Part shown: positions 1-11,376 of the stretch, piece by piece
How positions within the stretch are numbered: the first letter of the stretch is position 1
Layout of the letters: every line of letters begins with the position of its first letter
Source: Actinobacillus lignieresii
GTDB lineage: Bacteria > Pseudomonadota > Gammaproteobacteria > Enterobacterales > Pasteurellaceae
Reading direction: 5' to 3'
Assembly (NCBI RefSeq): GCF_900444945.1
Contig: NZ_UFRM01000001.1
Span: forward strand, 1,436,501 to 1,500,500
Length of the DNA: 64,000 nt
Translations under genes and position numbers: made by a program
The notes under the pieces: generated by a model
The model's database searches: none
The model's input: the letters and a program-made list of their open reading frames with translations, nothing else
Told to the model about the DNA's origin: nothing

Positions 1-1
1 G

Positions 2-757
2 TTAAAAGGCGCAAATCTTGTGATTATTACCGCCGGCGTAGCGCGTAAACCGGGTATGACGCGTGCGGATTTATTCAATATCAATGCGGATATTGTAAAA
101 AATTTAGTTGAAAAAGTGGCGGAAGTTTGCCCGAAAGCTTGTATCGGTATCGTAACCAATCCGGTCAATACCCTTGTGCCGATTGCAGCGGAAGTACTAC
201 GTAAAGCCGGTGTTTATGATAAACGTAAATTATTCGGTGTAACAACGCTTGACGTGGTTCGCGCCAAAACATTTACTTCCGAATTAAAAGAGAAACATGT
301 CGAAACGGTTAAAGTTCCGGTAATCGGCGGTCATTCAGGTCCGACTATCCTTCCTCTTCTTTCTCAAGCATTGTCCGAAGGTCTTCCGCTTTCATTTACT
401 CAAGAAGAAATCGAGGCTTTAACTTACCGTATCCAAAATGCCGGTACGGAAGTGGTTGAAGCGAAAGCCGGCGGCGGTTCGGCAACACTTTCTATGGCGG
501 AATCCGGCGCACGTTTTGCCGTTGCGGTATTTAAAGCGTTATTAGGTGAAGATTGCGTACGTTACGCCTATGTAGAAAGTAAAGAGGGTTCCGGTTATCC
601 CGAATTCTTTGCTCATCCAGTACGTTTCGGATTAACCGGTGTGGAAGAACTGTTACCTATCGGCAAATTAAGCGAATATGAACAAGCAAAACTGGACGAG
701 TTAAAACCTGTGCTTGAAGCGGATATTGCTCTCGGTAAAAATTTTGTAAATCCATAA
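2..757 (+). CDS. mdh: Malate dehydrogenase, C-terminal part (5' end outside window)
   Basis: NAD-dependent malate dehydrogenase interconverts malate and oxaloacetate in the cytoplasm (TCA cycle and the reductive branch toward fumarate). The frame is open from base 2, so about 60 N-terminal residues, including the glycine-rich NAD loop, lie upstream of the window. Visible family signatures are the substrate-arginine segment [10 protein letters not shown], the NAD-contact ITNPVN-type motif (VTNPVN), [10 protein letters not shown] with its arginine, and the catalytic histidine in IGGHSG, followed by the conserved [17 protein letters not shown] stretch. The 251 visible residues plus about 60 agree with the usual 312. 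A terminator follows directly. The assignment is secure. Confidence 0.97.
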   Translation, partial: LKGANLVIITAGVARKPGMTRADLFNINADIVKNLVEKVAEVCPKACIGIVTNPVNTLVPIAAEVLRKAGVYDKRKLFGVTTLDVVRAKTFTSELKEKHVETVKVPVIGGHSGPTILPLLSQALSEGLPLSFTQEEIEALTYRIQNAGTEVVEAKAGGGSATLSMAESGARFAVAVFKALLGEDCVRYAYVESKEGSGYPEFFAHPVRFGLTGVEELLPIGKLSEYEQAKLDELKPVLEADIALGKNFVNP

Positions 758-770
758 TGAAATATAAATA

Positions 771-797
771 AAGGGTTGAGTTATTCAACCCTTTTTT
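771..797 (+). terminator. Rho-independent terminator of mdh
   Basis: Nine-base arms AAGGGTTGA and TCAACCCTT are separated by a five-base loop and followed by a run of T, 14 bases after the mdh stop codon. Confidence 0.85.
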
Positions 798-846
798 ATA
801 TGCTCAAAGCGGTTGCTTATTTTTTAACTCTATAAGGATTTTAATT

Positions 847-1116
847 ATGCGTAATCGTCACGTATTTTCTCTATTGGTTCTATTAACTACCGTTACCGCC
901 TGTTCCTCTCATCAAAAGGTTCAAGTAGTTAAAGTTCCGGCAACAAAGACCGAATATACACAAGTGCAAAATATGCCGAATATTGATAGCAGTAAAATTC
1001 CTGCAAATGTAACCGCAATTTGTGTCGATGGCAGTTATTCCACTTCTCCTATTGCCGAAGCTTGCCTAGGTAACGGAGGTGCAAAACAAATTATTTCTCG
1101 TCATCATTCCTACTAA
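847..1116 (+). CDS. Small putative lipoprotein
   Basis: An 89-residue protein with a lipoprotein signal peptide: a basic start (MRNRH), a hydrophobic core and a lipobox TVTAC with Cys19 as the expected lipidated residue. The mature part is short, about 70 residues, with two further cysteines near positions 59 and 73 that might form a disulfide; I recognise no domain. An AAGGA ribosome-binding site lies about 10 bases before the ATG. It is a single gene between the mdh terminator and a bidirectional terminator shared with adk. Membrane location is inferred from the lipobox; no Asp at +2 is seen (Ser), so outer-membrane sorting is expected. Function is unknown. Confidence 0.75.
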   Translation: MRNRHVFSLLVLLTTVTACSSHQKVQVVKVPATKTEYTQVQNMPNIDSSKIPANVTAICVDGSYSTSPIAEACLGNGGAKQIISRHHSY

Positions 1117-1127
1117 GATATAAAAAA

Positions 1128-1165
1128 ACAAGCGGTTGATTTTTTATTAAAATCAACCGCTTTTT
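1128..1165. terminator. Bidirectional terminator carrying an uptake-signal core
   Basis: Arms AAGCGGTTGATTTT (1130-1143) and its exact complement (1149-1162) flank a five-base loop, with T runs on both strands. It lies between the lipoprotein gene and the convergent adk gene. The left arm contains the uptake-signal word ACAAGCGGT at 1128-1136. Confidence 0.85.
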
Positions 1166-1183
1166 CATATTTATTTAGGAAGA

Positions 1184-1870
<687 letters not shown>

Positions 1871-1919
1871 CTAAGGCAGTGACCTTACCGATTACTGCCT
1901 GAAATTGCAAATTTTTTAT

Positions 1920-1960
1920 GAAAAATAACCGCTTGCAAGAAGCCCTCACAAGCGGTTATT
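1920..1960 (-). terminator. Terminator built from inverted uptake-signal words
   Basis: Twelve-base perfect arms AATAACCGCTTG (1924-1935) and CAAGCGGTTATT (1949-1960) form a hairpin, followed on the minus strand by a T run. It sits 20 bases after the stop of the TonB-dependent receptor gene. The full word ACAAGCGGT occurs at 1948-1956. Confidence 0.8.
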
Positions 1961-1979
1961 TATACACTTATTTTAGCAA

Positions 1980-4103
1980 TTAGAAAATGTAATTTACATT
2001 TACACGGAAGTCACGACCTGCAGACGGTAGGCTAGTAGCACCTGCACGTTGGCTATGGCTCTTATAATTTTTATTAAATGCGTTATTTACCGCAAAGTTA
2101 AGTGTTAAGTTTTTATTTGCATCCCAACTTGCGTAGAAATCATTTACACCATAGCCTGACTGTTTAACCGGAGCTGTTGTCGCATTTGAACCACGGCTTG
2201 GCGTACCGGTTTCACCTTCAACAAAACGACCTTTCCAACCGATTTCTAAACTTGGATTTTCAAACTTATAAGAAAGACCTGTAGTCCACGTACGTCCGGT
2301 TGCTACCGCATATACTGTACTATCTAAACTTGCATCATTGAAAACCCAAGTTTCAGGCTTACTGTCCGCCACACCTAAGCGGAAAGTGAAGCCGCTATAT
2401 TTATAAGCTGCACCTAATTCATAACCTTTATTACGTAATAAGGCTGAATTAACTAAAGTATTATTTAATACTGCATGAGCATCTTTCACTTTTTGCCAGA
2501 AGTAGCTACCATTAAGTGAAATTTGATCATTAAAATCATAGTTAAAACCAATCTCCGTATTACGTGCTTTTTCCGCTTTTAAGTCATCAGCAACACTACG
2601 AGCGGTACTACCGCTTAATGCTACTTCGTAGAAACGTGGGCTACGTGTCGCATAGTTTAAGTTTGTATTTAAGCTTAAACCTTGAACGACTTCCCAAATT
2701 AAACCGACGCTTGGACTAAATGCACCGTCACTGACTTTTTTACCGTCATTGGCTTTAAAGTCAAAATGGTCATAACGTAAACCGGTTGTCATGGTCACCG
2801 GACCAAAGCCCCAAATACCTTCTACATAGGCACCAATATCTTCTTTTTCTTGGTTATTCGTTACGCCTGTCGCTTCTAATTTTCTCGTTCTACGATTTTC
2901 GGCAAAGGCTTCTAAGGAATTTGGCTTACCTTCTTGATGGCGATAATTTACACCATATTTTACAAAGTGATCGCTACCGATTTCAGAATCAAAATTGATA
3001 TTCGCCCCTTTGGTTACCACTTTCGTTTTTGAATTAGTATCGGTTTCTTCACGTGAGTTTTCTAATAAGTAAGCGTTTGCTTTTACTTCATTAATAAGAC
3101 CTAAATTTTTACCAATATATTCAAGGTTAGTGGTATTTTGAGTCGTAATACGGTAACGAGGATCGTTATTTGCATCATTTGCAACTAAAGCACCATTTTT
3201 ATCAAGTAAGTAACGAGTTGGACGACCATTACGATCCACTCCAGCAGCAGCCCCTAATTGATATCCGGCAGCACGTTGTTCAGACGTTAAACTTGCTGTT
3301 GTTGTCCAGTCCTGAGAGAAATCAAATTCTTCACGTAATGCACGCTCACCGTGATAACGCTCTTGGCGATGGCTTAATACCACACGATGATCTTCGTTAA
3401 TATCTACACCGAATTTAGCTAATAAACCACGCTGACCTAATGCACTGTTTTTAACCGTGTCGCTACCCTCTTTATTGGAATAACCTTTACCGCCTTTGTA
3501 ATTTTCAGCTGTTTCCCAATTACCGCTTAATAACGCATCAAATGCACCGGATTTACCATAAACGCTCGCACCTTGCGAATGACCTTTATTGCTACTTACA
3601 CCGGCATTTAATTTAAAACCAAAATCTTGTCCTTCTCTTAATAGATCTTTTGCATCCACAGTTGTCGCTTCGATCGATCCGCTAGTTGCACCAATACCGG
3701 CACTTGCAGAACCTGCGCCCTTACGCACGTCAATACGTTTAATTAATGACGGATCTAACATAAAACGGCTTTGATGGTGGAAAATCTGAGCATCGGAATA
3801 AGTATTATCCACTTTAATATCGATTTGGTCTTGCCCCATTCCACGAATAGTTGTCCATTGTGAAGTACCTCCCGTACCACCACCGAAATTGATAGCAGGT
3901 TCAGCACTTAAAACACCACGTAAATCTTCTTTTGTACCTTTATTTAAATCTTTTAAAGTTACAACATTCGTTCTACTTTTTGCACCGGCATTTTCCGAAA
4001 CAACAGAAACAACATCTAAATTTACTGTATTTTCTTGGGCATAAGCCAAAGATGTTGTTGCAAGAAATACTGCCATAGAGAGTTTTGATGGAGAGAATCG
4101 CAT
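1980..4103 (-). CDS. frpB: TonB-dependent outer-membrane iron receptor, FrpB/FetA type
   Basis: A 707-residue outer-membrane receptor that should bind an iron compound, by analogy ferric-siderophore in Neisseria FetA/FrpB, and pass it inward using TonB energy. Residues 1-22 form a signal peptide ending in AYA. An N-terminal plug follows with TIRGMGQDQIDIKVDN and RKGAGSASAGIGATSGSIEA, both nearly identical to what I recall of meningococcal FrpB/FetA. A long beta-barrel then ends in the typical aromatic terminus VNYIF. The ligand is not readable from the sequence, and heme or another iron source remains possible. It is a single-gene unit with its own promoter (4157-4185) and terminator. A weak Fur-like match (11 of 19) overlaps the -35 region, so iron repression is likely but unproven. 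Confidence 0.88.
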   Translation of the reverse strand: MRFSPSKLSMAVFLATTSLAYAQENTVNLDVVSVVSENAGAKSRTNVVTLKDLNKGTKEDLRGVLSAEPAINFGGGTGGTSQWTTIRGMGQDQIDIKVDNTYSDAQIFHHQSRFMLDPSLIKRIDVRKGAGSASAGIGATSGSIEATTVDAKDLLREGQDFGFKLNAGVSSNKGHSQGASVYGKSGAFDALLSGNWETAENYKGGKGYSNKEGSDTVKNSALGQRGLLAKFGVDINEDHRVVLSHRQERYHGERALREEFDFSQDWTTTASLTSEQRAAGYQLGAAAGVDRNGRPTRYLLDKNGALVANDANNDPRYRITTQNTTNLEYIGKNLGLINEVKANAYLLENSREETDTNSKTKVVTKGANINFDSEIGSDHFVKYGVNYRHQEGKPNSLEAFAENRRTRKLEATGVTNNQEKEDIGAYVEGIWGFGPVTMTTGLRYDHFDFKANDGKKVSDGAFSPSVGLIWEVVQGLSLNTNLNYATRSPRFYEVALSGSTARSVADDLKAEKARNTEIGFNYDFNDQISLNGSYFWQKVKDAHAVLNNTLVNSALLRNKGYELGAAYKYSGFTFRLGVADSKPETWVFNDASLDSTVYAVATGRTWTTGLSYKFENPSLEIGWKGRFVEGETGTPSRGSNATTAPVKQSGYGVNDFYASWDANKNLTLNFAVNNAFNKNYKSHSQRAGATSLPSAGRDFRVNVNYIF

Positions 4104-4156
4104 TTGACCGCCTTATTAATTTTGAGAATTAATCGTATTTGTAATAAAGTTCTGTA

Positions 4157-4185
4157 AATATACTTAAATCTATAATACGAGTCAA
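4157..4185 (-). promoter_or_regulatory. Putative promoter of frpB with weak Fur-box overlap
   Basis: On the minus strand TTGACT (4185-4180) is separated by exactly 17 bases from TATATT (4162-4157), about 55 bases before the ATG. The stretch 4171-4189 matches the 19-base Fur consensus at 11 positions by eye, which is weak. Confidence 0.55.
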
Positions 4186-4222
4186 TCTCATTTTTGAATA
4201 AAGTTATAACTAAAACATATAA

Positions 4223-4259
4223 AAATGCCCTCTTATAAAAAATATAAGAGGGCATTTTA
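4223..4259 (-). terminator. Terminator of ampG
   Basis: A perfect 15-base stem (4223-4237 with 4245-4259) with A/T-rich flanks lies 20 bases beyond the ampG stop, isolating frpB from upstream transcription. Confidence 0.85.
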
Positions 4260-4279
4260 TAAGTAACTAGTTAATTACA

Positions 4280-5560
4280 TTATTTATTTTGCCACGGCGC
4301 AACCTTAATCAACATCAACATTCCCGGAATAGCTACAAAGAAGCAAATCCAGAAAAACTGATAATAGCCGAAGGCTTCGACCAAATGTCCGGTATAAGCG
4401 CCTAAGAATTTACTTGGTAGTGCCGCAAAACTAGTAAAAATGGCTAATTGCATTGCAGTGTACATCGGGTTGGTTTCTCGAGCCATAAAGGCAACAAGCG
4501 CAGCCGTCCCCAAACCGACCCCAAGATATTCGCCCGCCATTACGATGCCTAATTTAAATAATTCGGCAGAGCCGATAGAAGCGGTCGGAAAATACTCAAA
4601 ACTTGCAAGATAGGCAAAGCCTAAAATCGTAATCAGCTGTACCGAACCAAAAATCCACAAGGCTCGGTTTACGCCTAATTTCAACATTGCGACCCCGCCG
4701 ATAATACCGCCGCCGATACTACACCAAAGCGAGGTGGTTTTTACCACCGCCGCGATATGCGACTTGGTAAAGCCCATATCCAAGATAAATTTGGTTTGCA
4801 ATGAAGTTGCTAACGAATCACCAAGTTTATATAAGAAAATAAACAGAATAAGCCCCAATGCGCCCCATACGCCTTTACGGCTGAAAAATTCCTTAAACGG
4901 ATCGACAAATGCCATATAAAACGGTTTGCTTTTATCAATCGGTGTACTTTTAGGCTCTTGAGCAAATAGCGTAACAAATAGGCATGGCAACATAAATGCG
5001 GCAGTAATAAGGAATACCGTTTGCCATGGGTAATGATCGGCTAAGAAAAGCGATAAACCGCCCGGTATTAGCCCGGCGATACGATAAGCATTCACATGAA
5101 TGGAATTACCTAAGCCTAATTCATTGTCCGATAAAATTTCTCGGCGGTAAGCGTCCACCACAATATCTTGCGTAGCAGATAAAAAAGCTAAAATTACCGA
5201 AAGCACAGTAATAATACCGATATCCGTTACCGGATCAAAAAAGCCGAATCCGGCTAAAATTACCAATAAACCTACTTGAGCAAGAAAAATCCAGCTACGG
5301 CGGCGTCCTAAAAACGGTGGAAAATAGCGATCTAACAACGCAGCCCATAAGAATTTCCACGTATAAGGAAGTGACGTTAAAGTAAAGGCGGCAATGGTTT
5401 TAATATCAAGATTTGCCGAGGTAAACCAAGCCGGCATTAATTGGATAAGGACAAATAAAGGCAAACCGGAACAAAATCCGGTATAGATACAAAGCAACAT
5501 ATTTTTGGTAAAAATTTGTCGCCAAATTGAGGTTTGAGGGGATGAATGAGAAGCGGTCAT
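4280..5560 (-). CDS. ampG: Muropeptide permease AmpG
   Basis: Inner-membrane major-facilitator protein that imports GlcNAc-anhydroMurNAc peptides released by cell-wall turnover for recycling. The chosen start gives 426 residues. It is preceded by AAAGGA at good spacing and begins MTASHSSP, just before the family region YTGFCSGLPLFVL. An upstream ATG at 5593 would add 11 charged residues absent from homologues I recall. Family motifs include TLPYTWKFLWAALLDRY-like cytoplasmic loop residues, SATQDIVVDAYRRE and a FLGAYTGHLVE-type segment near the end; about 12-14 hydrophobic segments are visible. In bacteria with inducible AmpC it controls beta-lactamase induction; no ampR/ampC lies in the window. 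Confidence 0.9.
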   Translation of the reverse strand: MTASHSSPQTSIWRQIFTKNMLLCIYTGFCSGLPLFVLIQLMPAWFTSANLDIKTIAAFTLTSLPYTWKFLWAALLDRYFPPFLGRRRSWIFLAQVGLLVILAGFGFFDPVTDIGIITVLSVILAFLSATQDIVVDAYRREILSDNELGLGNSIHVNAYRIAGLIPGGLSLFLADHYPWQTVFLITAAFMLPCLFVTLFAQEPKSTPIDKSKPFYMAFVDPFKEFFSRKGVWGALGLILFIFLYKLGDSLATSLQTKFILDMGFTKSHIAAVVKTTSLWCSIGGGIIGGVAMLKLGVNRALWIFGSVQLITILGFAYLASFEYFPTASIGSAELFKLGIVMAGEYLGVGLGTAALVAFMARETNPMYTAMQLAIFTSFAALPSKFLGAYTGHLVEAFGYYQFFWICFFVAIPGMLMLIKVAPWQNK

Positions 5561-5650
5561 TTTTTCCTTTTCTTTTGCAAATGAAATAAGCATCCACCAA
5601 CTTTATGTTAGCTTAATTATCAAACATCATAACAGAAATTTTCAGAGATA

Positions 5651-5682
5651 AAAAAGGCACAAACCTAAACGCTTGTGCCTTC
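5651..5682 (-). terminator. Terminator of galE
   Basis: Arms AAGGCACAA (5654-5662) and TTGTGCCTT (5673-5681) with a T-rich tail on the minus strand, just beyond the galE stop and before ampG. Confidence 0.75.
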
Positions 5683-5698
5683 ATTTAATTAATGCTTG

Positions 5699-6715
5699 TT
5701 AGCCTTTATAACCGTTCGGGTTATTTTTTTGCCAATTCCAAGTATCTTTCATCATTTGCTCTAAACCGCGTTCGGTTTTCCAATCTAGCTCTTTTAACGC
5801 CTTAGACGGTTCAGAATAGCAAACGGCAATATCCCCCGGGCGGCGATCAACCAATTTATAAGGTACTTTAATTTCGTTTGCCGTTTCAAACGCTTTTACC
5901 ATATCAAGCACCGAGTAACCTGTTCCCGTACCTAAATTATACACGTGGAAACCGGCATCATTTTGGTGCTTATCCAACGCTTTTAAGTGTCCAAGCGCTA
6001 AATCTACCACATGGATATAGTCACGCACACCGGTACCGTCGTGTGTTTCGTAATCACTACCGAATACTGAAAGCTCTTTTAATTTGCCCACTGCAACTTG
6101 GCTGATATAAGGCAATAAGTTATTTGGAATACCGTTCGGATCTTCGCCGATTAAACCGCTTTCATGCGCTCCGACCGGATTAAAATAACGTAACACGACC
6201 GCACTTAATTGTGGGAACGCTTTTACCGTATCTTCCAATATGCGCTCAACCATATATTTTGATGTGCCGTATGGATTTGTCGTACCGCCAACCGGGCAAG
6301 ATTCTACAATTGGGATAATTTGCGGGTCGCCGTAAACTGTTGCAGATGAACTGAATACAATCGTATTCACACCCGCCGCTAACATTTCTTCGACTAAAAC
6401 GATAGAACCGGTTACATTATTTTGATAGTAACGGAGTGGCTCACGCACGCTCTCGCCTACCGCTTTTAAACCGGCAAAGTGGATAACAGATTCAATTTTA
6501 TTTTCTGCAAAAATTTTACGCAGAATATTACGGTCTAAAATATCACCTTGATAAAAAGTTACCGATTTACCTGTAATCTGTTTTACTCGCTCTAATGAAA
6601 CTTCACTGGAATTAGATAAATTATCTAATACGACAATTTCACGATTTGCATTTAATAATTCGACAAGCGTATGCGAACCGATATAACCCGCACCGCCAGT
6701 TACTAAAATAGCCAT
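5699..6715 (-). CDS. galE: UDP-glucose 4-epimerase
   Basis: Interconverts UDP-glucose and UDP-galactose, feeding galactose use and the galactose residues of lipooligosaccharide and capsule. The 338 residues match the E. coli length. The Rossmann motif GGAGYIGSH is at 7-15. The catalytic serine lies in SSSATVYG, and the Tyr-x-x-x-Lys pair is in [12 protein letters not shown] near 149-153. The C-terminal YRRPGD-type motif appears as VDRRPGDIA. It is bounded by its own terminator and separated from ligA by 63 bases holding an ACCGCTTGT uptake word at 6740-6748, so probably a single transcript. No gal operon genes are adjacent. Confidence 0.96.
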   Translation of the reverse strand: MAILVTGGAGYIGSHTLVELLNANREIVVLDNLSNSSEVSLERVKQITGKSVTFYQGDILDRNILRKIFAENKIESVIHFAGLKAVGESVREPLRYYQNNVTGSIVLVEEMLAAGVNTIVFSSSATVYGDPQIIPIVESCPVGGTTNPYGTSKYMVERILEDTVKAFPQLSAVVLRYFNPVGAHESGLIGEDPNGIPNNLLPYISQVAVGKLKELSVFGSDYETHDGTGVRDYIHVVDLALGHLKALDKHQNDAGFHVYNLGTGTGYSVLDMVKAFETANEIKVPYKLVDRRPGDIAVCYSEPSKALKELDWKTERGLEQMMKDTWNWQKNNPNGYKG

Positions 6716-6778
6716 TTGTAAATCCTCTTAGAAATTCGACCGCTTGTATTTTACGCTTTTTTGCGTACAAACGATAAT

Positions 6779-8867
<2,089 letters not shown>

Positions 8868-8890
8868 GTTTATGCTAAAAGTTTTACAAA

Positions 8891-9898
8891 TTAGCTGACA
8901 CGAGCTAAATAGGCTTGGCGTGAGTTCTCATCAAAGATTTCTCGATGTTCGTTTAACACGAAACCGCCGAGTGCTTGTGCGAGATTTTCCGTCGTTTTTA
9001 ATAATAATTTGAGATTTACAACATCATTACCTTCTGACGGTAAATGCATAAATAATACTAAACCGACCGTTGAAAAATGCTCGATTTTCGTTAAATCGAA
9101 GATACCCGGTTGCATCATATTCGCTACGCTGAAAATTACCGGCGAAGCGCTGTTGCCCATATGTTGGTGACGGTGGAAAATTTGGTATTCACCATATTGA
9201 AAACCTAACGCTTCGAGGCTTTGCACGACATAATCGCCGCGGAACTGCTGGCCTTCCGGCGCAACCACATAAAGAGTAAGCATATTATTTTCGGCAACCG
9301 GTTTTTGTTCCGCTACCGAATCCGCCTGCATGGAATTTTTCGCCAATTCGACTCGTACCGAAGCATCGGAATAAATATCCACATCTCCTTGCGCCGCTTG
9401 ACGTTCCAATTCTTCTACCGATTGTTCTAACACGGAAGTAGCTTCCGCAATCGGTGATTGCGGCGCTTGAGTAAATGCCGGCTCAATATGCTGCGGTTGC
9501 GTTTGATATTGCACTTGTGTCTGGTATTGAGGCTGCGCTTGTAACGGCTGACCGCTATAAATCGGAGTTTCTTCTACTTTACTTTGATAAGCGGCGGAAT
9601 CTTGTCCCGGTAAATTAATTTTTATTTCACGCAATGAGTTTTCCACTTCTTGCTGAATTTGCACCGGATTATCCGCTTCCGTTTCGCCGTGTTGTCCTGT
9701 TGTCTGCGCGTAAGACTGCGGATTAAACGAAGGCGGCACGTCCGAAACAATGTTATTAATCGGCGTTGAAGGCGGGCGGGTCGAGAAAGTATTCGAGAAA
9801 ATACGTGATTTTTCACGACGAGCCGACCATAAACTGAAACCGATTAATACGGCGATTAATAAGCCCGCTAAAATAAAGAAAAGAATATGAAGCTCCAT
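8891..9898 (-). CDS. zipA: Cell division protein ZipA
   Basis: An inner-membrane anchor that tethers and bundles FtsZ at the septal ring. The 335 residues show the family layout. An N-terminal membrane segment (about 4-24, with the N terminus outside) is followed by a basic patch ARREKSR and a long Pro/Gln-rich linker with repeated Gln-Pro-Gln-Tyr-Gln units (about 110-140). A globular FtsZ-binding domain spans about 200-335, including NMLTLYVVAPEGQQFRG and LGFQYGEYQIFHRH. It is expressed divergently from cysZ, with 119 bases between the two starts. Confidence 0.95.
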   Translation of the reverse strand: MELHILFFILAGLLIAVLIGFSLWSARREKSRIFSNTFSTRPPSTPINNIVSDVPPSFNPQSYAQTTGQHGETEADNPVQIQQEVENSLREIKINLPGQDSAAYQSKVEETPIYSGQPLQAQPQYQTQVQYQTQPQHIEPAFTQAPQSPIAEATSVLEQSVEELERQAAQGDVDIYSDASVRVELAKNSMQADSVAEQKPVAENNMLTLYVVAPEGQQFRGDYVVQSLEALGFQYGEYQIFHRHQHMGNSASPVIFSVANMMQPGIFDLTKIEHFSTVGLVLFMHLPSEGNDVVNLKLLLKTTENLAQALGGFVLNEHREIFDENSRQAYLARVS

Positions 9899-10017
9899 TT
9901 GGGGTCCTCTTTCATTTGAAATAATCTACAAAATTTAAATTTCACTATTTGCGAAAATAATGTGTCTAGCTTACCATATTTCTGATAAAAATTTGAGTTA
10001 TTAAGGATAGATTAATT

Positions 10018-10899
10018 ATGTCATCTGCATTCAACGAACCGCAAAGTGAATTAGGCTTAGGTTTCCACTATTTTATTTACGGCTGGCGATTAATGTTACA
10101 ACGCCGGTTAATGCCGTTTGTCCTGATACCGGTAGCGATTAATGCGGTGTTAATGATCGCATTACTTTGGTTCTTTATCAGCCATATTGCCGGCTGGGCG
10201 GATTGGATCGTCAGCTTTATGCCTTCTTGGCTGGATTGGCTGACTATGATTTTAGTACCGCTTGCCGTGCTTTCATTAATTATGCTGTTTTATTTTACCT
10301 TTACCACCATTACCAACTTTATTGCCGCCCCGTTTAATGCGTTGCTGGCGGAAAAGGTCGAATTACAACTGACCGGAGAACAGCTTAATAATATGACGGT
10401 AGCGGAAATGTTAAAAGACGTACCGCGTATGCTAAAACGTGAATGGCAAAAAATGGCGTACAGTATTCCTCGTTTTATTGCACTGTTTTTATTAAGTTTC
10501 GTACCGGTTGTCGGGCAAACCGTGGTACCTGTTCTAACCTTTGTGTTCGGCGCTTGGTTATTAGCGATTCAATATTGCGACTACCCGTTCGATAACCATA
10601 AAATCAGTTTTAAACGTATGCGCAACGCTCTCGGGCAACGCAAAATTTTAAATTTCACCTTCGGTACATTCGTCAGTATTTTTACCGCTTTACCTTTTGT
10701 GAATTTAGTCGTGATGCCGGTTGCCGTCTGCGGCGCAACCGCTATGTGGGTCGAAGAATATCGCAACTTTATGTTAGGTAAAACGTCCGATTTTGACGGC
10801 GCGGACTATACCAATAAAACCGGCAGAGAAGTCAGTACGGAAACCCGTTCCGGTGCAGTAAATCCTAACGTACGTAACGGTGACATTAAGCCTCATTAA
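10018..10899 (+). CDS. cysZ: Sulfate transport protein CysZ
   Basis: A high-affinity sulfate channel of the inner membrane supplying sulfate for cysteine synthesis. The protein is 293 residues, somewhat longer than the E. coli form because of a polar C-terminal tail (about 255-293). It contains the family segments LGFHYFIYGWRLM, a conserved FIAAPFNALLAEK loop, and a TALPFVNLVVMPVAVCGATAMW segment near the end. Four or more strongly hydrophobic stretches are visible. Cytoplasmic cysK, the usual neighbour, is not here. A bidirectional terminator follows. Confidence 0.93.
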   Translation: MSSAFNEPQSELGLGFHYFIYGWRLMLQRRLMPFVLIPVAINAVLMIALLWFFISHIAGWADWIVSFMPSWLDWLTMILVPLAVLSLIMLFYFTFTTITNFIAAPFNALLAEKVELQLTGEQLNNMTVAEMLKDVPRMLKREWQKMAYSIPRFIALFLLSFVPVVGQTVVPVLTFVFGAWLLAIQYCDYPFDNHKISFKRMRNALGQRKILNFTFGTFVSIFTALPFVNLVVMPVAVCGATAMWVEEYRNFMLGKTSDFDGADYTNKTGREVSTETRSGAVNPNVRNGDIKPH

Positions 10900-10933
10900 G
10901 CGGTCCGATTTCTCCCGTTTTTTGCAAAAAGAA

Positions 10934-10951
10934 GCCTCTCTTTCGAGAGGC
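10934..10951. terminator. Bidirectional terminator between cysZ and lipoprotein gene
   Basis: GCCTCTC and GAGAGGC arms with a four-base loop, A-rich on the left and T-containing on the right, lie between two convergent genes. Confidence 0.7.
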
Positions 10952-10958
10952 ATTTTAG

Positions 10959-11285
10959 TTATTTGGTTTTAGTGCTTTTCACTTTTTTAACTGCTTTTTT
11001 AGCTTCCGATTTTACTGCCGTAGCGTTTTCCTTTACCGTTTCTTGCGCTTGCTGTACAACCTGTTCCTGCTGCGCCGGTCTTTCAAAACCTTTTTCTTTC
11101 ATACAAGCGTCAAATTTAATTTGATCTTTGCTTTCACCGACAGATTCTTGGCAAGCTTTTAACGCTTCTTCTACTTTAGTAAGCGAACTCGCTTCCGTAA
11201 CTTGAGAGACCTGAGTAGGATCATTTGGTGACGAACACGCTGCTAATAATACCGCCAAAGTAGAAATACCGAGTGATTTTTTCAT
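10959..11285 (-). CDS. Small putative lipoprotein with Lys/Ala-rich tail
   Basis: A 108-residue protein with a lipoprotein signal (MKKSLGISTLAVLLAAC, Cys17 expected to be lipidated; Ser at +2 predicts outer-membrane sorting). The mature part holds a pair of cysteines (Cys45 and Cys61, possible disulfide) and ends in a low-complexity tail rich in Val, Lys and Ala. The tail resembles the helical, cell-wall-interacting tails of some small lipoproteins, but I cannot place it in a named family. It follows gnd on the same strand and is separated from it by a strong terminator. Confidence 0.7.
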   Translation of the reverse strand: MKKSLGISTLAVLLAACSSPNDPTQVSQVTEASSLTKVEEALKACQESVGESKDQIKFDACMKEKGFERPAQQEQVVQQAQETVKENATAVKSEAKKAVKKVKSTKTK

Positions 11286-11306
11286 AGTGAAGTCCTAATT
11301 TGAGTT

Positions 11307-11342
11307 AAAAAAAGCGGGTAATTCATTTATTACCCGCTTTTT
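11307..11342 (-). terminator. Terminator of gnd
   Basis: Perfect 13-base arms (11310-11322 with 11329-11341) are flanked by A and T runs, 35 bases beyond the gnd stop. Confidence 0.88.
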
Positions 11343-11376
11343 AGAAGCTTCTCTAAGCAATTAGTTCAGCAATATC

